5,915 nucleotides of DNA. Origin: an uncultured Acidobacteriota bacterium (lineage in GTDB: Bacteria > Acidobacteriota > Thermoanaerobaculia > UBA5066). The stretch is from positions 1 through 5,915 of the forward strand of contig CALFNC010000160.1 in assembly GCA_937902605.1 (NCBI GenBank), written 5' to 3'. Position 1 is the stretch's first letter, and every line of letters begins with the position of its first letter. This document shows, piece after piece, positions 1 to 5,152 of this stretch. The notes under the pieces are model-generated. The model was given only the letters and a program-made list of their open reading frames with translations, had not been told where the DNA came from and searched no databases. The position numbers and the translations under genes are program-made.

Positions 1-2270
1 GCGGGACCAGCTGGAAGCCCCCGCCCGGCACGATCCCGGTCGCGGGGCTCGTCCCCATCCGCGACTTCTCGTTCCTGCCGACCGACGGCTCCCGCCTTGC
101 CGTGGCCGCGAACGCGGGGATCGTCATGGAGTCCACGGACGGCGCCGTCACCTTCCAGAAGATCGGCACGCTGCCCGTGAACACTCTGATGGCCGTTCGG
201 TACGACCGGACCGACTCGAAGACGCTCTACGTCGCAAGCGCCCTCGTGACGCCGGGCGTCGAGCGGGTCTGGGTCACCCACGACTCCGGCCAGACGTGGC
301 AGCCGCTGTCGAAGACCGGCAAGTCCGGCGGGCTCCCCGACCTCCCCGTGATGACGCTGGAGCAGGACCCGCGGGACCCCAACGTCCTCTGGGCGGGCTC
401 CTACGTCGGCCTCTACCGTTCCGGGGACCGCGGCCAGAGCTGGAGCCGCTTCGGCGACGGCCTACCCAACGTCATGGCGATGTCGATCGAGATCACGCCT
501 GACGGAAGTAAGCTTCGGCTCGGGACGTTCGGACGTGGCATCTGGGAGATCGAGACCGGCGCCATCGCAGTGAACAACCCGCCGGTCGTTCAGATCCTCT
601 ATCCGTCAGCCACCACCACCGTCGAGGCCGGCACCGTGGTCTCGTTCCGCGCGAGCGGCTCCGACCCCGACCCGGGCGACACCATCACCTATTCCTGGAG
701 CTTCGGCGACGGTTCCGCGCCCGGAGCCGGAATCGCGGTCGACCACTGGTACGGCGTCCCGGGTACATACACGGTCATCCTCACCGGGACCGACTCGCAC
801 GGCGCCACGGCGACCGCCACGCGGACCGTCATCGTCACGGCGTCCACGATCTCCGGCGCCTCGCTCCTCCTTCCGGTCGTTCTCGAGGCGCCGGGGAACG
901 GCGGCAGCTACTACACCTCTGAGGTGACGATCGCGTCGAGGCTCCAGCAGCCGGTCGACGTCCTCCTCACCTACACCGCGTCGACCGGCGGGGGATCGGG
1001 CTTCGCCCGCTTCTCGATGGCCCCCGGCGAGCAGCGCGTCCTCCCCGGCATCCTCGGCTGGCTCCGGGGCCGCGGCCTCCCTATCCCCGAAGGCTCCTCG
1101 GCGCGCGTCGGGACGCTCCTCGTCACCTTCTCGGGCACCTCGTCCACCGACGGGCTCTTTGCAGGCGCTCGGACCTTCACCCCTGACCCGCTCGGAGGCG
1201 CCGGAACATTTGGCCTCTTCTACCTCGCGGCCGCTTCGTCGACGTCCTCCGCCACCGTCTTCGGCCTCCAGCAGAGCAGCTCGCAGCGGTCGAACCTCGC
1301 CCTCGTCAACGCCGGGTCGACGCAGGTCACCTTGAGGACGCAGCTCTTCGGGCCAGCCGGCCAGGACCTCGGCACCGTCGACACGCCGCTCGAGGCGTAT
1401 GGCTGGGCCCAGCGGAACACGCCGCTCGCCGGGACGGGGGTCACCTCCGGACGCGCAGTCGTCACGCGGATCTCGGGCTCGTCATCGTTCACCGCCTACG
1501 GTGTCCTGAACGACGCCGTCACCTCCGATGGCTCGTTCATCCCGCCGCTCCTCCCGGGTGACGCGTCGGCCGCCGAGCGGCTCGTCCCGATCGTCCTCTC
1601 CGCCTCGGGCTACGCGACCGAGCTGACCATGGCGAACTTCACGGCGTCCCCGCTGACACTCACCCTCGTCTACTCGGCGTCGCCGCAGCTCAGCGCCGCC
1701 GGCTCCGGGAGCGCGCCCGTGACGCTCGGGGCGTTTGAGCAGCGAATCGAGACCGATGCGATGGGCTTCCTGCGCGGCCTCGGGATCCCGGTCCCGGCCT
1801 CCGGGAACGTCGGCGGCTCGCTGATGATTCGCGCGGCGGGTGGAAACGCTTCCTCCTTCGCCGCCGGGGCGCGCACGTTCATCGGGGCGGCCGGCGGCGG
1901 GACGTTCGGCCTCTTCTACACGGGCCTCTCGCTCGCCGAATCGGCGGCGTCGGTGGCGTACGTCCACGGGCTCCAGCAGAGCTCCGTTCAGCGCTCGAAC
2001 CTCGCTGTCGTCAACCGGGGCGATGCGGGGGACGCCATCTCGCTCCGGATCACCTACTTCGGTCCCGACGGCGCGCAGGCCGGCTCGGTCGACACGAAGA
2101 CGCTTGCTCCCGGCGAGTGGGCCCAGTTCAACCAGCCGCTCGCCTCCCGCGGCGTCGCGGCCGGCTCGGCGAAAATCGAGAAGATCTCGGGCGCCTCGCG
2201 CTTCGTCGCCTACGGCGTCCTGAACGACCAGACCAACTCCGACGGCAGCTACATCCCGATGAGCTGGTAG
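1..2270 (+). CDS. 5'-truncated extracellular Asp-box/PKD protein with two C-terminal tandem modules
   Basis: The reading frame is open from nt 3, so the true start lies upstream; the GTG at 102 is only an internal candidate. The first visible residues, GTSW, look like the tail of an Asp box. Further Asp boxes (SxDxGxxW-like) are STDGAVTF at 132-155 (degenerate), THDSGQTW at 276-299 and SGDRGQSW at 420-443. GTFGRGIWEI at 522-551 is typical of the last strand of sortilin/BNR-type beta-propellers. A PKD domain follows at about 576-839, with the WSFGDG signature at 696-713 and a GTYTVxLTxTD strand. The rest (864-2258) is two tandem homologous modules. There is no C-terminal membrane anchor, LPXTG or PEP-CTERM-like tail; the protein ends in SYIPMSW. 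A role in binding or degrading extracellular polymers, or in surface adhesion, fits the domain types, but no catalytic site can be assigned. The stop is TAG at 2268-2270, 22 nt before the next gene. Confidence 0.93.
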   Translation, partial: GTSWKPPPGTIPVAGLVPIRDFSFLPTDGSRLAVAANAGIVMESTDGAVTFQKIGTLPVNTLMAVRYDRTDSKTLYVASALVTPGVERVWVTHDSGQTWQPLSKTGKSGGLPDLPVMTLEQDPRDPNVLWAGSYVGLYRSGDRGQSWSRFGDGLPNVMAMSIEITPDGSKLRLGTFGRGIWEIETGAIAVNNPPVVQILYPSATTTVEAGTVVSFRASGSDPDPGDTITYSWSFGDGSAPGAGIAVDHWYGVPGTYTVILTGTDSHGATATATRTVIVTASTISGASLLLPVVLEAPGNGGSYYTSEVTIASRLQQPVDVLLTYTASTGGGSGFARFSMAPGEQRVLPGILGWLRGRGLPIPEGSSARVGTLLVTFSGTSSTDGLFAGARTFTPDPLGGAGTFGLFYLAAASSTSSATVFGLQQSSSQRSNLALVNAGSTQVTLRTQLFGPAGQDLGTVDTPLEAYGWAQRNTPLAGTGVTSGRAVVTRISGSSSFTAYGVLNDAVTSDGSFIPPLLPGDASAAERLVPIVLSASGYATELTMANFTASPLTLTLVYSASPQLSAAGSGSAPVTLGAFEQRIETDAMGFLRGLGIPVPASGNVGGSLMIRAAGGNASSFAAGARTFIGAAGGGTFGLFYTGLSLAESAASVAYVHGLQQSSVQRSNLAVVNRGDAGDAISLRITYFGPDGAQAGSVDTKTLAPGEWAQFNQPLASRGVAAGSAKIEKISGASRFVAYGVLNDQTNSDGSYIPMSW
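864..1544 (+). repeat. C-terminal module A of the extracellular protein
   Basis: This is the first copy of an intragenic module of about 227 residues. Landmarks in order are LLPVVL, a GWLRGRGLPIP segment, AGARTF, GxGTFGLFY, GLQQSSSQRSNLA (1263-1301), and YGVLND from 1497 followed by SDGSFIP. All recur in the same order in module B. The spacing between equivalent motifs is 235-238 codons. Confidence 0.85.
1581..2258 (+). repeat. C-terminal module B of the extracellular protein
   Basis: This is the second copy of the module, with LVPIVL, MGFLRGLGIPVP, AGARTF, GGGTFGLFY, GLQQSSVQRSNLA (1968-2006), and YGVLND from 2211 followed by SDGSYIP. Similarity to module A is clear in protein and partly in DNA, for example around the YGVLND codons. 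The intervening sequence differs at many positions, so the duplication is old rather than recent. Confidence 0.85.
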
Positions 2271-2292
2271 GCGGAGAACGGCGCTCCCACGC

Positions 2293-2883
2293 ATGAGGGG
2301 GCTCGAGCAGGTCCCGTGGGCGTACGACCTGCTCGTCGCCCTGTTCGAGGCGGCAGGGCTGGCCAAGTGGCGCGTCTGGCTCGCTCGAGAAGCCGTCGGG
2401 CGAACCCTCGACCTGGGTTGCGGGACCGGCCGCAGCCTGCCGCTCTACCCGGCCGGCAGCCGGCCGATCGGCCTCGACCCCGAGATGCGCCTCCTCCTCC
2501 GGGCGAGAAAACGGGCGGCGTCGGTCCCGCTCGTCCTCGGCCGCGCCGAGGCGCTCCCGTTCGCCCCGTGTGCATTCGAGACGGTCGCGGTCTCGCTCGT
2601 CTTCTGCTCGGTCGTCGACCCGCCGAAAGGCCTCTCAGAGATCCGACGCGTCCTCGCCTCCGGTGGAACGCTAAGGATGATGGAGCACGTCCGGCCCGAG
2701 GGACTGAGCGGCCGGCTGGCCGACCTGGTCCAGCCCGCCTGGACCTGTCTGGCCGGCGGCTGCCATCCAAACCGAAGGACGGAGGCGGCGGTAGCGCGGG
2801 CGGGATTCGCAATCGACCCGTCAACTCGCCGGACCACGCGGACGCTCCGGCGCTTCGTCGCGCGGCCGGCCGCGCCGAGCTGA
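2293..2883 (+). CDS. METTL7-like class I SAM-dependent methyltransferase
   Basis: The 196-residue protein carries a Rossmann methyltransferase core. Motif I is LDLGCGTG (residues 39-46, nt 2407-2430). D62 in IGLDPEM is the likely ribose-binding acidic residue. GRAEALPF (83-90) is the next SAM-pocket loop, followed by a VSLVFCSV strand, SEIRRVLASGG, and MMEHV (129-133). The later segment QPAWTCLAGGCHPNR (147-161) matches the DPAWH...GCNLTR region of METTL7-type enzymes. The opening EQVPWAYDLL is also typical of bacterial members, which supports the ATG at 2293; an in-frame TGA at 2260 excludes an earlier start. The substrate is unknown. Animal METTL7 proteins act on thiols, but that should not be transferred to this protein. 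The nearest GGAG (2273-2276) is 16 nt away, so translation may depend on coupling to the upstream gene. Confidence 0.9.
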   Translation: MRGLEQVPWAYDLLVALFEAAGLAKWRVWLAREAVGRTLDLGCGTGRSLPLYPAGSRPIGLDPEMRLLLRARKRAASVPLVLGRAEALPFAPCAFETVAVSLVFCSVVDPPKGLSEIRRVLASGGTLRMMEHVRPEGLSGRLADLVQPAWTCLAGGCHPNRRTEAAVARAGFAIDPSTRRTTRTLRRFVARPAAPS

Positions 2884-2898
2884 CCCCGACGCTGGGAC

Positions 2899-2936
2899 GC
2901 GGATCGCGAGCGTGGTGGGAGAGCCAGACGATCCGC
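2899..2936 (+). terminator. Weak terminator-like hairpin after the methyltransferase
   Basis: A perfect 8-bp inverted repeat, GCGGATCG at 2899-2906 and CGATCCGC at 2929-2936, starts 15 nt after the stop codon. The loop is long (22 nt). The only T run, TTTT at about 2949-2952, lies 12 nt past the stem. It is therefore at best a weak intrinsic terminator, and could be chance in GC-rich DNA. Confidence 0.25.
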
Positions 2937-3079
2937 CGCGCCTGTCGATTTTCCTCGGCAAGGTCTGAAGCGAGCAGCCTCCGTATGATCGGACCCCGTT
3001 CGGTGTGAGTGCTGACTTCCGGATCTCCGGACCGTTCACCCCGGTGCGGAAATGCCGGGCCGACCTCAGCGGCTCGGCG

Positions 3080-3120
3080 AGGAGAAGTTGATGTCCTTCG
3101 AGGTTCACAGGAATGCCTGA
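3080..3120 (+). promoter_or_regulatory. Ribosome binding site and nine-codon mini-ORF (MSFEVHRNA) before the HsdM/HTH gene
   Basis: AGGAG at 3080-3084 is 6 nt before an ATG at 3091. That ATG opens a nine-codon frame, MSFEVHRNA, ending at TGA 3118-3120. The mini-ORF overlaps the ATG (3113) of the next gene in another frame. The 3113 start has only a weaker GAGG (3100-3103) in front of it, so ribosomes terminating on the mini-ORF could reinitiate at 3113. Translation of the mini-ORF is an inference. Confidence 0.4.
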
Positions 3121-3580
3121 TTCGACAGACCGGTCATCCTCGGCTCGGAAGTTCAATGGCTTCTCCGAGATCACGTCCTTCATCTGGTCGGTCGCGGATC
3201 TCCTTCGGGGCGATTACAAGCAGGCCGACTACGGCAAGGTCATCCTTCCCTTCACCGTCCCGAGGCGGCTCGACTGCGTCCTGGCCGACACCCGCGAGGC
3301 CGTCTGGAAGAAGCAGGAGGCATTGAAGGGCACGGGGATCAAGGAGCCCGAGGAAATCCGGAGGACCGGGGTCGAGGTATCCGCCCTGTCCCGGTTCATG
3401 AACGAGATGGTAGGGATCTCCCTCTCGACGTTCGAGAAGCTCGCCCCCGAGCTGGGGCTCCGGGTCGTCCGGGAGACCCCGGCGGACGCTTTCTGTCCGC
3501 CCCCGTCGGAGAGACTGGAGACGGCGATCTCGGTCGCGACCGGCACGAAGGCCTCCGGGAAGAAACGGAGGAAGTCATGA
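3113..3580 (+). CDS. Chimeric protein: HsdM N-terminal segment fused to an XRE-type helix-turn-helix
   Basis: This 155-residue protein has two recognisable halves. Residues about 14-65 (FSEITSF, IWSVADLLRGDY, YGKVILPFTV, RRLDCVLADT) match the start of HsdM, the methyltransferase subunit of type I restriction-modification systems (N6_N helical domain). Full HsdM is usually about 500 residues or more; here the catalytic Rossmann domain and NPPF motif are absent. Residues about 82-119 (RRTGVEVSALSRF, then GISLSTFEKLAPELGLRVV) match the recognition helix and last helices of XRE/Cro-type HTH proteins. The tail (about 120-155) is low-complexity and ends in KKRRKS. The junction lies somewhere in residues 65-83, and HTH helix 1 is missing or hybrid. 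The frame is intact, so this may be an expressed novel regulator, or a deletion remnant of a restriction-modification locus. No HsdS or HsdR gene is in the window. The ATG at 3113 is the earliest in frame (TGA at 3089). Confidence 0.75.
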   Translation: MPDSTDRSSSARKFNGFSEITSFIWSVADLLRGDYKQADYGKVILPFTVPRRLDCVLADTREAVWKKQEALKGTGIKEPEEIRRTGVEVSALSRFMNEMVGISLSTFEKLAPELGLRVVRETPADAFCPPPSERLETAISVATGTKASGKKRRKS

Positions 3581-3601
3581 CCGGCGACATCTCTTGGCGG
3601 C

Positions 3602-3607
3602 TAGAAT
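3602..3607 (+). promoter_or_regulatory. Possible -10 element before the small basic protein gene
   Basis: TAGAAT matches the TATAAT consensus at five of six bases. It sits 18 nt before the start codon, with the ribosome binding site just downstream. No good -35 box is present at 16-18 nt spacing; ATGACC at 3577-3582 is the nearest partial match at 19 nt. This is a weak call, but it would give a separate short-leader transcript. Confidence 0.3.
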
Positions 3608-3615
3608 GGCCTCCC

Positions 3616-3621
3616 AGGAGG
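3616..3621 (+). promoter_or_regulatory. Ribosome binding site AGGAGG for the small basic protein
   Basis: A perfect anti-Shine-Dalgarno match lies 4 nt before the ATG at 3626. This fixes the start of the small basic protein and argues that it is a real gene. Confidence 0.75.
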
Positions 3622-3625
3622 CTCC

Positions 3626-3991
3626 ATGCCGCGTCCAATCTTCACGCTCCTCGCGAAGCTGCAATCGACCCTTGCTGAACTGGAGGATGCCCTGACCCCG
3701 CTCCAGAACCTCGCTGGTTCGCTAAGAGGGGGCGACGGGCCGTTCCCGATGAAGCCTGCCGGGAAGAAGCGCGGCACGCGGACGCGGCGAACGGCGTCTG
3801 CCGCACCGACGAAGGCAGCCCGCAAGCCAGCCCGGAGGTCCAGGGGAACAAGCGCACGGCTTGCCCTCCAGGGGAAGTACATGTCCGCGCTCCGGAAGCT
3901 CTCGAAGGCCGACCAGGCCGAGGTGAAGAAGGTTCGCTCCGAGCAGGGGGTCGAGGCGGCGCTGAAGGTGGCCGCGGCCAAGGCCTCATAG
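3626..3991 (+). CDS. Small basic Lys/Arg/Ala-rich protein of unknown function
   Basis: The 121-residue protein has three parts. Residues 1-35 form an amphipathic helix (LLAKLQSTLAELEDAL, then LTPLQNLAGSL), possibly an oligomerisation segment. Residues about 43-78 are a disordered, strongly basic linker (GKKRGTRTRR, KAARKPARRSR) resembling histone-H1-like or AT-hook-type tails. Residues about 80-121 are predicted helical (LQGKYMSALRKLSKADQAEVKKVRSEQGVEAALKVAAAK). A similar KYMSxxRxLxxxxxAxVKxxRxxxGxxAAxxxA ending occurs, from memory, in small hypothetical proteins of acidobacteria and related groups. Binding to DNA or RNA is plausible from charge alone, but no enzyme motif is present. There is no signal peptide or membrane segment. 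It lies 45 nt after the HsdM/HTH gene and is convergent with the next gene. Confidence 0.8.
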   Translation: MPRPIFTLLAKLQSTLAELEDALTPLQNLAGSLRGGDGPFPMKPAGKKRGTRTRRTASAAPTKAARKPARRSRGTSARLALQGKYMSALRKLSKADQAEVKKVRSEQGVEAALKVAAAKAS

Positions 3992-4078
3992 TCCTGGGCT
4001 TTCTGGGCATCGTCGAGCGCTTCGGGCCCACCGCGCTTCCCCTTCGGACCCGGCCCGGGGCGCTGACTGGCCCGGCCG

Positions 4079-4903
4079 TCAGGGCTGCGTCGAGGGCGTC
4101 TCGACCTTCTCGGCGGTCGGCGGCCGGGTCCCGGCCTTGGGCTCCATCACCGCCCAGACGCCGCCCTGCTGCGGGTACTCGACTTTCGGGCCGAGCTTCC
4201 CCGGGCCCCAGTCCCGATCGATCGTGAGGGTGTAGAGCGAGGTCTCCGACGACATCCACCCCGGGTCGTCCACGATGACGAAGGCGACCTGGGCCTCCTC
4301 CTTCGGATTGTGGAACGAGACGGTCGGGTAGCCCTTGGGAATGATGTTCTGGAACATCCCCTCCACCGCACCGCCCCACTTGTCGACCATCAGGAGGCGG
4401 AACCACCCCTCGTTCGGGTGGGTCAGCGTCACCCGCAAGTTACCCTGCCCGGGGACGGCGAACGCGTAGGCGGCCCACCCCGCCGGCCGCTCGGACCTCG
4501 CGGTGACCGTCTTGTACTGGTCCGCGATCCGGATCGCCTGGATCAGCCCGATTCTCCGGGCCGTCCGCTTGATCGTCGCTAGGAGGTTCTGGCTCCGCTG
4601 CGTCCAGTACAAGGTGTTCGGCATTTCGATGCAGCGCTCGGTCGCTGGGGGCCTCACGACTGTCCTGGTGACCGGCTGCCCGCCCGCCCCCTGCCGGACA
4701 ACCACCTGCCCTCCGGCCACTGCCTGGGGCTGGTTGATGACCGCCGGCGAGACTGGGGCGTAGTCGCGGCCGGCTTGAGCGCCGCCCACGCGGGTCTCGC
4801 CCTGCGGGGGAGCGACGGCTTTTTGCGCGGCCGCTGGGAGCGCCGCCGCCACAGTCCCCAGGAGGGTCACCGTCGCCAGGATCGTTGCGGGGTTCGTCCT
4901 CAT
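4079..4903 (-). CDS. Secreted protein of unknown function with a probable beta-sandwich (PPC-like) core
   Basis: The 274-residue protein starts with a clear Sec signal peptide: basic MRTN, hydrophobic ATILATVTLLGTVAAAL, and likely cleavage after PAAA near residue 26. Residues about 30-90 are a low-complexity linker rich in Gly, Gln, Val and Pro. Residues about 96-130 (NTLYWTQRSQNLLATIKRTA...IQAIRIADQY) look helical. Residues about 140-232 alternate hydrophobic strands (WAAYAFAVPGQGNLRVTLTH, WFRLLMVDKWGG, AQVAFVIVDD, SLYTLTIDRDW), in the manner of pre-peptidase C-terminal (PPC) jelly-roll domains; this is fold-level similarity only. The tail is Pro/Glu/Thr-rich. There is one Cys (C91) after processing and no catalytic motif. 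The ATG at 4901-4903 has CCTCCT (AGGAGG on the coding strand) at 4909-4914, 5 nt away. Confidence 0.88.
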   Translation of the reverse strand: MRTNPATILATVTLLGTVAAALPAAAQKAVAPPQGETRVGGAQAGRDYAPVSPAVINQPQAVAGGQVVVRQGAGGQPVTRTVVRPPATERCIEMPNTLYWTQRSQNLLATIKRTARRIGLIQAIRIADQYKTVTARSERPAGWAAYAFAVPGQGNLRVTLTHPNEGWFRLLMVDKWGGAVEGMFQNIIPKGYPTVSFHNPKEEAQVAFVIVDDPGWMSSETSLYTLTIDRDWGPGKLGPKVEYPQQGGVWAVMEPKAGTRPPTAEKVETPSTQP

Positions 4904-4908
4904 CGCGT

Positions 4909-4914
4909 CCTCCT
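4909..4914 (-). promoter_or_regulatory. Ribosome binding site AGGAGG for the secreted beta-sandwich protein
   Basis: The plus strand reads CCTCCT, giving a perfect AGGAGG on the coding strand with a 5-nt spacer to the ATG at 4903. It supports this start, which also places the signal peptide at the N-terminus. Confidence 0.8.
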
Positions 4915-4982
4915 ACCGGGGATTCCACCGTCCGACGGATCGAGAGATTTCACGTAACAGACGCGCCGTCCCCCGGAATGGA

Positions 4983-5013
4983 CCCCGGCTAGCTTATCGC
5001 GCCGGAGCCGGGG
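4983..5013. repeat. 8-bp inverted repeat in the 4904-5149 gap
   Basis: CCCCGGCT (4983-4990) and AGCCGGGG (5006-5013) form a perfect 8-bp inverted repeat around a 15-nt spacer. It lies 80 nt upstream of the 4903 start, with no T run on either side. It could be an operator or a leader hairpin, or chance in GC-rich sequence. Confidence 0.35.
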
Positions 5014-5122
5014 ACGGCGACGCCTCCCGGAAAACGCCATTGACGCGGAAACCGATCTGGCGCCCCTCCGGTCGTCTCCCCTCGGTATTGTCGTAGTGAA
5101 CCTCGTCGCTAGGTCGGCACGT

Positions 5123-5152
5123 TAGGGCCGATAGCTGAGGACTTCGGCCCTA
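5123..5152 (-). terminator. Hairpin overlapping the stop codon of the Rap1a/Tai-like gene
   Basis: TAGGGCCGA (5123-5131) and TCGGCCCTA (5144-5152) form a perfect 9-bp stem with a 12-nt loop. On the coding (minus) strand the stem begins with the TAG stop codon itself. No U tract follows (ACGTGCC), so it is not a canonical intrinsic terminator. It could act as a Rho-dependent end, an RNA-stability element or a weak terminator before the next minus-strand gene. Confidence 0.45.

Noticed and set aside
1482..2366. Long minus-strand frame of 294 codons opposite the 3' half of the large extracellular gene
   Set aside because: Its product is an Arg/Gly/Ala/Asp-rich low-complexity sequence with no domain. 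It is antisense to a clearly coding, repeat-containing frame, as expected in high-GC DNA.
2249..2824. Minus-strand 191-codon frame opposite the methyltransferase
   Set aside because: It is extremely Arg/Pro/Gly-rich without a recognisable domain. The opposite strand encodes a methyltransferase with all expected motifs.
2984..2989. TATGAT as a -10 box for the HsdM/HTH gene
   Set aside because: Five of six bases match TATAAT, but there is no -35-like hexamer at 16-18 nt and the start codon is 124 nt away.
2316..3008. Plus-strand 230-codon frame overlapping the methyltransferase in another frame
   Set aside because: An Arg/Pro/Ala-rich shadow of the methyltransferase, with no motif, that simply runs on into non-coding sequence.
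2821..3183. Minus-strand 120-codon frame across the gap before the HsdM/HTH gene
   Set aside because: No family resemblance. It overlaps the methyltransferase end and the HsdM-like start, both better supported on the plus strand.
3992..4078. GC-rich gap between convergent genes as a bidirectional terminator
   Set aside because: The best pairing (CGGGCC at 4023-4028 with GGCCCG at 4052-4057) is only 6 bp with a 23-nt loop and no T runs. This is not distinguishable from chance.
4440..4928. Minus-strand 162-codon frame overlapping the secreted protein gene
   Set aside because: Low-complexity Gly/Arg/Asp-rich shadow. The competing frame has a signal peptide, a perfect ribosome binding site and strand-like periodicity.
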